A model generated the notes under the pieces. That model saw only the letters and a program-made list of their open reading frames with translations. It made no database searches and was not told the origin of the DNA. The translations under genes were made by a program, and so were the position numbers. Positions 1 to 10,808 of a stretch of DNA of 64,000 bases are shown here, piece after piece (position 1 is the stretch's first letter; each line of letters opens with the position of its first letter). The DNA is from Camillea tinctor (Eukaryota > Ascomycota > Sordariomycetes > Xylariales > Xylariaceae), in assembly GCA_022578605.1 (NCBI GenBank), contig MU394079.1, positions 248,001 through 312,000 of the forward strand, written 5' to 3'.

Positions 1-1533
1 AGCTTGCGCCGGCAGCCAATTCCTCTATCCGTAGATTTTGGACTGATTCAGCCATAAAAGATGCCAGACCAGACATCTTAAGATTCTTGATATTGGCGAT
101 GACATTTGAGGTAAGGCTAACGCGCCTTTGAACACCTTCCATCCATCTTCTTTGCCCTGGACCGGTGAACTTCATTAATACCGAAACCCCTAGGGTGCAG
201 AGAAGCACAACAACTATTGGCGCGACGAACGCAGCTCCAAGTTGACGGTATAGTAACCAACTAGCAATCGCAACTTCAATAACGTTGGCCCATACCTCAT
301 GCAAAGACCTGAACCCTCTTTGAGCTCGTTCTACATCAACGCTCATCAAGGTTAAAGATGCATTCTCATCGCCTGCCGAGGCGAGAGTTTCGGTTGCTTT
401 GACATATATAGCAGCGACGATAGAACCACGAGCCATATAGAGCATCCGATGGTGAAAATACCAATAAAATGCCATTGAAAGTGCAATACCACTATAAATC
501 AGAACACTAGCGCCAATGAAGCCATAGCCGACATTGGAATTAGCAGTGTCGGCTGGTTGGCTAAGATAGTTGATTAGCCCGCTGATGAGGAATGGTTGAC
601 AGAAGGTGAAGCCAATTAATGCAATTCTAGCCGGAATAGGGAGAACCAAGGGGATGATTAGAGATCGAGCTAAGGCTTTTATCAATCCGTACTTATGACC
701 CTTGAGTTTTGAGTAAGTCAAGTTCTGGGCAAGGCGTGAATGGAGCTGTTCGGCGGCCATATTTTGGTCAAGGGGATATAGGTCCGGTATTCTCAACACA
801 TTTCGATACCCATCAAAGAAGAGACGATTCAGCCAGAAGTAAACACCGAGGCTGTATATACCGCTCGTCTCTTCTGGACTGTGCTCTTTGGAGTCCCATT
901 GGATCCATTTGGATTTCCGCTGAGCTTCTAACACGACAATGACAACTTTGATGATGAACGAAGCTGTGAAGATGGAGGTATATGCAACCTCAGGCTTCGT
1001 AGAGGAAGAGAGCCAATAGGTCCGAACTTGAGCAATGTCAAACAAGAATGTCAATGACAGGTATGTGTTCAGGATAATAGAAGGCCGCGGTGATCTTGCA
1101 TGGTCTAGGAACGATAGACCAATCATACACAGGGCAGCGAGGAGCCGCAAAGTGGATGAGGCGATCGTTACGGTGGTGACATCAAACGAGGCTATAGCAA
1201 CTAGAATGAATAATGCTAATTCTAGTGATGCATATGACACTATTGCTCCCTATAGATAACTGTGAGCGCGGCACGTGTAATAACTAGCGAGGAAACCTAT
1301 ATCAGGTATGTCCTTACCAATTTTGCAAACAGCAGCACCGGTGCGTCCACCACGACAGCTTGTCTTCTCAGAACAGCAATACGCCATAGTGAAACAAGTA
1401 TGAATATGGCTGATGGTACCAGGGAGAAGAATATTTCTTCAAATTTGACAGTGAAGTCGAAGTTATCGCGACAGCCAAATACGCTAGGGCCAATAGATTG
1501 GTCGTTGGTGTCAAAGCACGTAGAGAACACCAT
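1..1533 (-). CDS. ABCC-type (MRP-like) ABC transporter, 5' part, cut by window edge
   Basis: Seen: exon 1 1533-1318 (72 residues, ATG start), intron 1317-1250 (GTAAGG to TATAG), exon 2 1249 to the left edge, open throughout. About 488 residues are visible. The N-terminus has the pattern common in fungal full-length ABCC transporters: a GP..FGCRDNFDF block (about residues 16-26), then several hydrophobic segments of a TMD0-like region, a linker with DLYPLD, and the first ABC membrane domain (LMSVDVERAQ, then a HEVW helix, and RVSLTSNVI..IKNLKMSG near the edge). Both nucleotide-binding domains lie outside the window. Family role: ATP-driven efflux of amphipathic compounds or conjugates at the plasma or vacuolar membrane. 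It is divergent from the hydrolase at 3058, which could suggest shared detoxification, but that is inference. The substrate cannot be told. Confidence 0.88.
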
Positions 1534-3057
1534 CGTGATAATAGTCTACACTTGCTTTAAAGCCGGAGGAGTCGTGGTTCAGAACCATTGTAGCTCTATT
1601 GTTGGCTCTGCCATACTCAACAGTTAAGTAAGCACTTATCGACCAAGGCAACAACAAAAGGGCATCAAGAATACATCGCAGATATGTAAAAGCATGTCTG
1701 CGGCGTTTTCGCCAAGCTTCTTTAGGTAGGTAAGCCGCTTTCTGGTATCCCCTCTTGACCTCTCAGAAGACAAGAAATCCAGAAGAACTTCCCGATTTTG
1801 ATTCCAGCAGATAGGTTATCGTCATCCAACACGTCTACTCAGATTAGGCTACATTATTCACAGACAATTCTGTGAAGCTATAGGCCAATTGACGAGGACG
1901 GGAGCAGTAGTTTGGAGGGGTAATGGCCAGGGGTTCTGAATAGTAACGTTGTCTAAGTGGGGGTTAGTAGCATTGGTGGGATATTTTCCAGCTTCCAGCC
2001 ATAAGCATAGGTTACCTATATACAGACTAATACATAACCATGGATGATATGTATAATCTAACATATCGAAGCCTGAGCTAAAGAGCCTTGCTTATGTCTA
2101 ATCTAATCAACTTAGTTCACATAATGCCTGATCTTTTTCTTCTTAACCATACAACCTTGAGTGCTGCTGACGGGCGTTACCGATGATATTTGTTGGCTAA
2201 CACGGGGCTCCTAGTGTAACCCCGATTGCAAGGGCGAAACCCATGTTATGTCATTTTCGTAAGTGGACTTACATTGACACAAGCAACACTCATGGTATAA
2301 TTGGTATAATTGGCTAGCTTGCATCAGTGTACCATAGATTGCGAGTAGACATACATACGCACAAAAGATCTGACCCGGATATGAGGAGCTATAAACTCGG
2401 TATTAGCGAAGAGTACCGCGGCTGTTGATGTAAGCAGCTTTCGGCATCTGTGATTGAAATCTTAGTCAAGTATTGAGGTTGTGGACATTGCTACCTGTAA
2501 CATCAGGAACCTCCCGGGCTATACCAATTCTCTGATAATCAATAAAGTTTAGTATTCTCGGAACTATGCCGGTAAACACTATATCTCTGGCAACAAGTTG
2601 GCTATCAGTATTCCATTTTTTACTGCTCGTATGTGGTGAACATTGAATAGTGCGTCCATCCCAAGAACAGAAAACTCGAAACCTCGAAAGATAGGACTAG
2701 CAGCGAGGAGAAGATGCTACAGTGGAGAGTTGTCAAACTAGAAGGGGCGGGTGGATTAAATCCCATGTTCAGTTCCGAGCTGGTTACGTTAATAGTGGAT
2801 GGCGCGGGCATTGGTATATGCGACAGGCTTGGAAACAGGTTGATCAACACTATGTATTTGAGAAATGCATGGATCTACACTCCGACCTAAAGCACCCCGG
2901 ACGAAGCTAACGTCTATAGTGTTGGACTACTAGGGCTTTAACAGCATGGCTCTGATATATATATATATATATATATATCCACCCGTGATACCCCTCCAGA
3001 AGAAAACCCAGTTGCTCTACATATTTCGCCTTTCAAAACAACAGGACTGACCCGACC
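1534..3057. other. Intergenic, divergent promoter region
   Basis: About 1.5 kb between the divergent ABC transporter and hydrolase genes. The short ORFs here resemble no family I know and have no clear splice or start context. The only distinct element is the (AT)n tract at 2955-2978. Regulatory sites for both genes should lie here, but I recognise none. Confidence 0.6.
2955..2978. repeat. (AT)12 microsatellite
   Basis: An uninterrupted AT dinucleotide run of 24 bp ending about 80 bp before the ATG of the alpha/beta hydrolase. It could act as a TATA-like core element as well as a simple repeat. Confidence 0.9.
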
Positions 3058-4284
3058 ATGGCTGATAGCACCACCAAAGACATACAAGGTGACGATGTCA
3101 CGCAACCGACCCTCCCGCTCCTGAGCCGCATACGTGCTGGAGCTATTGCGTATACATTTCAGGGAGCACTTAATGGCATCCGACACCTAACGAATTTACA
3201 CGGTTACTTCTACCCCGCCGAGTGCAAGCCCGATGCGGTGAAGACTTATAGTTGTCGCCCAGGTTTGAATATCAGGTAACTCCAACTCCAAGACCGCCAC
3301 CATGCACTCGGCAACCTCGGATCTCTAACAGCAGCCGGCATTGGTAGCATATATTACCCCAAGACGTACGACAAGAGCTCCTCCCAGCTGCTTCCAACAC
3401 TCTTCAATATCCACGGCGGCGGGTTCTGCATTGGCGACCCTCACGACGACAACGAGCTGAATGCCCGATTTTCGGATATAAACAATGTCTTAGTGATCGC
3501 CCTAAACTACCGCAAGGCGCCGCAATATCCATTTCCTACCGCAGTGTACGATCTCGAGGCCCTGATGCTGGCAGCCTACAATGACAAAACATTACCGATA
3601 GACAAGAGCAGGATCGCCGTGGGTGGCTACTCCGCAGGAGGGAGCTTAACCCTGAGCGTGTGCCAACTACCATCAATCCGGGAGACGATCAAGCCCGCGG
3701 CCGCCCTCCCCGTATATGCCATCGTCGAACACACCACCCCTCTAGAGCAGAAATACAAGCTACGACACTACAAGCCCGGCCTCGCCCCCGGGAAGCGCAG
3801 CTCCGAGACGGACATGCTAGCGTTCATCGCAGACGTGTTCGAGTGGGCCTACGTGCCGCTCGTCCAGGACCTGCGCGACCCGTTGCTGTCGCCGTTCTAC
3901 GCGCCGCGCGAGGCGCTGCCCCCGCACATCTTCTTCGTCGCATCTGAGCTGGACATGCTGTCGCACGAGACGTGGCGGATGGCGAGCAAGTTCGCGGGCC
4001 GCCCGGTGCCCACGTTTGCGGATAAGGTAGGGCAGCCGGAGCCTGCGAGTAAGCCGGGAGAGCTCATATTGGACGACGAGAAATTCGCGTTTGAAAAATT
4101 CGACGATGATGGCAAGAGAAGTGTCCGGTGGCTGCTCATTCCGGATCAAATACATGGCTTTGACCGCACGCGTTTCTCGCTGCACGGGTCTGAAGAGGCG
4201 CTGCACGATGCTAGGTTGAAGACGGAGGCGTACCAGAAGGCGCAGGGTGAATGGCTGCACCAGGTTGCTTGGAAGAAGAATTAG
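3058..4284 (+). CDS. Alpha/beta hydrolase fold-3 esterase (HSL-like family)
   Basis: Seen: exon 1 3058-3275, intron 3276-3347 (GTAACT to GGTAG), exon 2 3348-4284; 384 residues. Both halves lie in the same frame and the intron removes a TAA. The oxyanion-hole motif NIHGGGF sits about 30 residues into exon 2, the nucleophile elbow is GYSAGG (Ser), the likely acid is in the ASELDML strand, and the likely catalytic His is in DQIHGFD. This is the HGGG plus GxSxG layout of the hormone-sensitive-lipase-like Abhydrolase_3 family, which hydrolyses short-chain or aromatic esters. There is no signal peptide, so it is probably cytosolic. Length is normal. It is divergently placed with the ABC transporter. 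The substrate is unknown. The acceptor choice (3347 rather than 3331 or 3334) is forced by frame. Confidence 0.9.
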
Positions 4285-5726
4285 GATAGTGCTTACTTAT
4301 TAGATGGTTAAATTTCTTTGAAACAATGGGCTGCAGCGAATTTCAGTATTATCTTGTTAGAATTGACGCCCAGCATAGCAAATTACCAATTATCCATGTA
4401 TAACACAGTACGGAGTCGCTCGACGATAATTTCAATATTATATTCAGGTGTCGATGACAAGTTCATTTCAACGACTTATCTGTTAATCTCAGAATGGAGG
4501 TCAAGGAAGTATTTCCTATGGGTTAAGGTAATCCCGAGATCATTGAAATCCATACTGAAACAAACACATAAATCTTCAACGATAACCAACACCTAGTAAG
4601 CTGTATCCCTTATGTGGAAGTTTGTGGTCCCCTTCTATACAAGGACTAGCAGATATGTAGGGCAGTAAGATTAACCACATGTCTCGATCTTTAACAACAT
4701 AAATATTCTCTCGAAGATATATTTTGATCTAATAGCTTTTAATACCCTGAAACGTTTGACTATATGCACAAACACTCTTCGCCAGCTAAGTATGAGCTCA
4801 CGGGTGCACACTAGTACCTCCAGTCTCTGACTTATACTAAAAAGGCTTTATAAAGTCATGGTGATGACTCGCAAAGACCGGAAGAGAGAAACCCCAAGAC
4901 TCCTCACCACCTTAATCATTAAGATGAAGTTAGGTTAATACGAGAAGTCTGTCAACGAATCAGTCTCAACAGTAGTTGTGTATAGACCAACAGTCTCTTA
5001 ACTTGCATCGCTAGATAACTTCACATATGTCTACCCATGTTTAAATTAGAAGAAAAATATTTTTGATGTGAAAATTGTATTTGAAGAGGTATAACCAAGA
5101 ACAGATACATGTGGAAAAATTGTGTCCGTGTATTCGTATTAATTATGCTAATAGGTTTGCGGTTTCAATATGTTCGTCCATCATCATCAGGACGGTTATC
5201 TCTGTGCATCATATTATTGGAATACGGGGTTATCATTCCACTAGGTTATATGGTACTAGCTATACTATTACCATATATATGTACATGTGTATACCAGTGC
5301 TTACGCCCTCCTAGACTCCTGGACCGACACACTTCATTCTAGTCCCTCGTCTCATATCAACATATATCCCCGCTCCCCTAAGAGTCGTCTGGATTTGTAC
5401 CTCATAAGTATGATACTATGGTCACACCAATTCTTAGTTGCTGAAATAGGTGATAAGGAGTATCTGTCAAGATACAGGTACGAGATGTATCCGCAGCTAC
5501 ATGTAGATAAGGGACAGGTACACCCATCATCCAGAGATAGATGTTCACCTAATCGAACAACCTCATAACCTCAACTCAACACTAGTTTCACAGCATCAGC
5601 CTCTCATCATTCCATTTGAAGCCCCTTTTCTATTATACGTTGGAAGACTCAGCCTTCATAAACTGAGTAATCACAATAATGTATCCAAGCGTCTCCTCTT
5701 TGCTTTGCATTCTACGAATAGTCCTC
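4285..5726. other. Intergenic between convergent genes
   Basis: AT-rich 1.4 kb between the 3' ends of the hydrolase and the NmrA-like gene. No coding pattern recognised. It contains one copy of a dispersed repeat (5438-5581). Confidence 0.6.
5438..5581 (+). repeat. Dispersed repeat, copy 1 (partner at 56319)
   Basis: Starts TTGCTGAAATAGGTGATAAG and ends near CTCAACTCAACA. It aligns to 56319-56435 over its length apart from about 25 extra bases after the first GTATCTG, where the flanking words GTATCTG and GTATCCG are themselves a short direct repeat. The core CATCATCCAGAGATAGATG and the following TTCACCTAATC are identical in both copies. No ORF. Confidence 0.8.
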
Positions 5727-6778
5727 TTATGCTGACCCGAAATTGACGTTGACCCCTGGTAGCTGCTGCATGGTTCTATTCCTCATATAATCTTCCCAAG
5801 TTTCCTGCTTCACGTCCTTGTAATACCCGTTATCCGTGTTGGGGCCGACAGCAGTTGAACCGTTTAGCCAGTAATAAACAAAGTAGCTTGATATGAGTTA
5901 GCAAAGCACTGTTTATGGTTGAATAATGATACTAACAACGGCATGTAGGAAAGGACCTCTGCAGGTTTCTCAGCCCGTAGAGCATGCATACGGGTTTTCA
6001 ACTCATCTAAAGAGCCCAAGTGCTGCAGTGTAGGCTTTATGTCATATACTTTCTCGTAATATGCAGCAATTTCCTTAACGGTCTTGCTGTCTCCCAAGTC
6101 TAAAGGAACATGCTGTTAGCTACATCGCAAAATGAGAGCACATAAATGATTCGCGACATCCTTACATTTCTTGATCCCTACGGCTGAACTATCTATAGCG
6201 ACCTTCGCAGTAAATTCTGCAGCGTTATTGTAAGAAGTCGACTCCCATAACTCGGTACCGTCTCCCCAGTACTTGAACGTATTATTCTGAACATCCACCA
6301 ACCCCAAAAATGGGCTGAAGACAGTGTCCATGAAACAGCCAATTAGGATATGGACACCTTTGACAGTATTTTTGGTCTCCAAATACGCTTTTACATGCTT
6401 CATAGGGTCCTTGGGGAATAGCTCTCCTAGTTGAAGCTTTGTGTAATCCACTGCCCAGTCGCTTGCAATATATCGAGGGACATTAGAGACTTCGCAAGCG
6501 TCGATGAGCTTCTTCTGGCCATCTACCATGAGTTTATTGTCGCCTAGGTATGAGCAGATAACAACATCGCAGCCCTCTACAAAAGGCGCGATCTTAGCTT
6601 CATCAAATGCATCTCCCTCGAAGAGCTTGACACGAGGTGAAGAGGAAATCTCGGGGGAGACTTTGCCGGCATTACGAGAGTAACCACGAAGTAAAACATC
6701 TTCATTTCTCAGCAGATGTTTGGCCAACAAATGACCAAATTTGCCTGTAATACCGGCGAGGCCAACTGTGATAGTCAT
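5727..6778 (-). CDS. NmrA-like / isoflavone-reductase-like NAD(P)-binding protein
   Basis: Seen: exons 6778-6166, 6099-5937 and 5886-5727; introns 6165-6100 and 5936-5887; 311 residues. The N-terminus begins directly with a Rossmann strand and the glycine motif GLAGITGKFG (about residues 6-15), followed by an LLRGYSRN segment typical of NADP(H) binding. A later SDWAVDYTK segment is the counterpart of the family's PSEFG region. I chose ATG 6778 rather than the in-frame upstream ATG at 6916, because the extra 46 residues are low-complexity and the family starts at the glycine motif. Family role: atypical SDRs acting as reductases of secondary metabolites or as redox sensors. The C-terminus (WLNGSTAVGPN, TWEDYMR) closes well after the third exon. 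The substrate is unknown. Confidence 0.88.
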
Positions 6779-8603
6779 GATTGGGTAAGGTGGGAGAAAT
6801 GTTAAAAATGATCTGCGCGCGCGTGTGTATGTGTGCGTACTGGAATTGTAACTTTGCAATAAGTTAAAATAGACAAGGAGCGACAACATCCTTTTATAAA
6901 GACATAATATACTCAAAATCCAGTATCATAGTCTAGAGCCTTCACGCCATCATGCTGAGCCGTTACGCTAATACGTACTGGATACGGTGCTCATACTAGT
7001 TAAGACCTCATATCATCCAGCCGCTTGGTAATTCTCGGACCCGGCACCCCGCTGTCCGAAGTATGCCGAGGCCGGTCTACTAAGCATGGCCGAAGATCTC
7101 CTTACAGATGATAGCATTAACTAAATTATAAACTGATGTTCGCTGTTAGAACCCCATTTTTGTTTTGTTTTACTTTTTTCTTTCAATTAACTCCCCCATT
7201 CATCATTATACTACAGCCTATATATTGAATTCCGAGCGAGAACGAAAGCGCGAATCGGATTACAAAGCCATATCTCGAACAGTCCTAGCAATTAGTGCCA
7301 CTAACAACTAAGGTAAGGCGATTGTTGATGCTCTGCTCAAAACTACTCTATCGGTTACATGAAACGCCCGACCCTTCAGCTCGTAGAGATTTATGATCAA
7401 ATCTGTCATGATAGAAGTCATAGAGGAAAACCTTGATACTATACCCGCATCTAAAAGAAAGGCCGCTAGAACGACGTACCTAAGGTATGTGTAATCAGTG
7501 CGAGTTTTAATGGGAAAGGGGTTTACTCTAGATGGCGAAGTGTGCCAGCGAAGGTCATCAGTGATGAATCGGCGAATGTTGATGTCAAATGCTTCATTTA
7601 CAGCACTGCCAAGCATGGCGATGATGATGAATCCATCAATGGCCCGACATCAGTGCTGTACGCTCAAAACAAAACACATGATTGGGCATCACCTTTGCGA
7701 TTCCTCCTCATACAGTCAAAGTTACATAGATTAGACAATATCATAAACTGTAGTTCCCAAGGAGAGCTCACATCGCAGGATCCTTGGAAAATTACTCCTT
7801 ACTATATATCGTGATACTATAGGAGAAGCAATTGCAATAAGTGGCATCATTTAGTATTAGTTTCTTCTCTTCATAAGCGTTTTAAATTCCCAATGAATGG
7901 AACACAATGGTCGAAAGTGTAGTTGGGGACCAGCCCACAATTAGCAATCTAAACAATGACTTCAGGGAACAACAGGAAGCTTCGCTGGCACTACCTATGT
8001 TCGGATTGCTAAGTAAAGCGTTGAAACCTGGGGTTTTAGGAATCGGGGTTAGGTACGATGATGAACTAGTTCAATAACGAAGATACAGAGCTAATATAAA
8101 TGAAATGAGGTAATTCATCTAAAGGCTATAGACATCAAAACTATACTGCAGACCAAAAAAGCCATTTCCTAAAAAGGAGCAGGGGATAAGGGTTGCCATT
8201 CACTTGGTGGCGGTAGTGTGCTAGCTGCCCAGATGAAAGTAATGGCTTCATGATCGTCGTATATTTTTCCATATAAGAATTTTGAGTTTTTGGTCGTAAC
8301 AGATAACGCAAGTTAATTATAGGGAGGGTTAGAAAAATTGAGTTGAAATTGAGTCATGAACTTACTACATTTAGCTTTCGGTGTTGTTATTATAGCTCCA
8401 GCCCCCCTATTTACGAAAAAAAAAGGGGCAACCTGAGATTTGTCAGCATGTTTTGTGCCAAGGCCAAGCATTTCTCTGTTCCCAATTATCTAGATTCGAC
8501 GCGACCACGACTTGTTTTCTCACAAATGTGTATTGCATATATGATATGGAAAGTGAAAGGAAAAGCTTTCTCCCAAAGAAATAACGTAGTGGTATGAGCA
8601 AAA
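6779..8603. other. Intergenic containing an NmrA-like relic
   Basis: About 1.8 kb between the NmrA-like gene and the divergent Zn2Cys6 gene. Apart from the decayed block at 7308-7680 I see no coding pattern. The part nearest 8604 should hold the promoter of the regulator; no clear motif seen. Confidence 0.55.
7308..7680 (-). pseudogene. Decayed NmrA-like reductase fragment
   Basis: The minus strand encodes about 100 residues with NmrA-like landmarks: NEAFDINIRRFITDDL (family: AA..AGVKRFIPSEFG), an FPIK..TYLR block, then NLYELKGRAFHVTD and ASTIAL (family: ..YDGGNTRFSVT...IG.AV). Order and spacing fit the middle of an NmrA/isoflavone-reductase-like protein. No glycine-motif exon was found upstream and the open frame ends early, so I read it as a relic of a second copy from a different subfamily than the intact neighbour. 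It could instead be chance similarity; the call rests on motif order alone. Confidence 0.4.
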
Positions 8604-10557
8604 ATGACCTCTATAGAATTCTCCTGTACCCAATGTCGCGCAAGGAAGCTCAAATGTGACCGAGTAAAACCCTCGTGTGGTCGCTGCGTCAAGACGGATG
8701 CAAGTTGTGTCTATCCGAGTTCAAGGAAACCACCACCAGGGAGATGGAAAAAGATTCGGGAGCTTGAAGCGAAGCTTGGTATGTTTGTGTGATTATCATT
8801 TATATCTACTGTGACGCCACTTACATTGTGTAGCGCAACTCGAAAATGTAGCGATAGGCATTAAAGAACAGAATAGTAAGAGTACGGATGGGGCAAATGG
8901 AATCCGGACAACGCAGGCCAATCTAGGAGAGGAATCTCGAAATGATTTGGCCCGGCAAGAGCCTTCTTCATCCCTCGAACATGAAGAAATACTTCCTGAG
9001 CAACAACTAATGGAGGAACTGTAAGTATAAAATGCCCCTATTATGTTAGTAAGCTTCCATCATTAACCTCAATAGGCTCAATATCTACTTTGATAAGCTG
9101 CACACAGCATGCCCTATATTGCATAAATCCCGTTATATTTCCTCGCTTCACCTACAATATCCTCTATGCCCTCCATTATGCTTACAGTATATCGTGTTAG
9201 CTTCAGCGGCTGGGAGTTCAGAGCGCCATATGCAACTAGCTATGATTTATTACCAGCGCGCTAGAATGAATGCTGAATCAGATGATATGAGGGTACGTCT
9301 GCATCTATAAACTAACCCGTACAGAATTCAGTATTCAACTATATATAGGGTCTCGGAGATGATGCTACAACATTGCCTCATGTACAGTGTTGGAACCTTA
9401 TCGCTAATTTCGAAGCTCAACACACGATGTTCTCACGAGCATCGATAAGCTTTTGTCGCAGTCTTAGGCTGGCTCAAATGCTAAACCTACATCGACTCGA
9501 CTCTGATCCTACGAAACTTCATACCTCACCGGAAGGTTGGTCCGTAATTGAAGAGCAACGGCGGACGTGGTGGGTAATATTTTGCTCGGACCGGCTACTT
9601 AGTGCGACTACCGGATGGCCATTACTTATAAGTGTGAAAGATGTAAGTCGTAGCGTTTTCTTGATTCCCAAAACTATGGGCTAAATTTGCTAGATTTCTA
9701 CATTTCTCCCTGCTTCCGATGTCTCATTTCAAAGTTGCCAGGAAGAGTCCACAGGCTCCCTAGAGAGTTTGTTACGGCATGAGTACCAGGGATATTCTGA
9801 ACTAACTGGAAGAGTATTGGCATCGTGTCTGTTCCATGAAGCTATGGATCAAGCCTGCAGAGAATTTCCGGATGATAACCCAGAAGATATACAGAATGGT
9901 ACCTTTTGGACACGGCATAGACGACTGGATAACGATCTCACGATGATCTACATAGGCCTACCACCTGGTCTTCGTCTACCTCAGAATTTTAGAGATGGGG
10001 ATGCAGCCTTTATCAATATTCTCATTCTCACAGCCACCATTTGCCTGCATCGATCCGCCCTTTCGAAGCTACAAGCTTCTAAGATGCCAGATCATATCCT
10101 GCATCAAAGTGAAGATAGACTCCTTCCTGCCGCAGAAGAACTTCTGCAGATATTACGAATGTCCCCGGATGTGGAAACTGTGATGAAGAATCCTATAATA
10201 GCCTTTGCGGCATTCATGGCTGCGATGATTTTTCTGGAGGACTTTGCTGCTAATGGTAGTTCACAAAGCGAGGACAACTTGGTCCTCTTGCTTAAGATTA
10301 TGTTGGCAGTCTGTAAAACTAATGCCGTACCGCGGTCTCTGGCCCTGCAGCTTGCTGAGCGTATGAGGGAGATAGGGGTAGGATTCGCGATGGAGGAAAA
10401 GGTACTATTAACAAGTTTCTCAGCCCCATCGTTCCTTGTAAAAGAATCTAACATGCCAAAAGGTTACAAGGCTATCGCAGATATTTATGTCTCGTCCATT
10501 AATTGCTTCGAGGGGACGCGATTCACCGATTGTATCTTTCTGTCTACCCTAATTTAG
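8604..10557 (+). CDS. Zn2Cys6 fungal transcription factor
   Basis: Seen: exons 8604-8778, 8834-9020, 9076-9292, 9349-9642 and 9694-10557; 578 residues. The DNA-binding domain is at residues 8-35 with the exact C-X2-C-X6-C-X6-C-X2-C-X6-C spacing, followed by a short basic linker (SSRKPPPGRWKK) and a heptad-like coiled coil split by intron 1. The middle (YFDKLHTACPILHK, EEQRRTWWVIFCSDR) matches the fungal-specific transcription factor domain (Fungal_trans). It should act in the nucleus as a dimer on CGG-type sites. It lies between reductase and ankyrin genes and may regulate neighbours; no site was identified. The 3' end is uncertain: an intron from a GTACTA donor at about 10401 to TTTAG before 10557 would instead end the gene near 10630. 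Confidence 0.9.
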
Positions 10558-10808
10558 CAGAGCTATGATAAGATCCTTCAATCCCACGAAGCTGGAGTTA
10601 CTGGGATTATGAATATGTACGCATGCTAGTAAGCATACACGAATGCACAAAGGAAAATAGGATCGTGCTGTTTATCTGACTTCATTTTTGAAGTGAATGG
10701 TCTGTGTGCCGACACCCCCCTTCAGACCTGCCATCTTCTCTCCAACAACTAACACACCTTATCGCAAACGACCTAAAATCAACAATTTGCTCTCAAACCT
10801 TGTCAGTG

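Noticed and set aside
6779..6916. N-terminal extension of the NmrA-like protein from ATG 6916
   Set aside because: Extra residues are low-complexity Thr/Arg/Ser and the family starts at the glycine motif.
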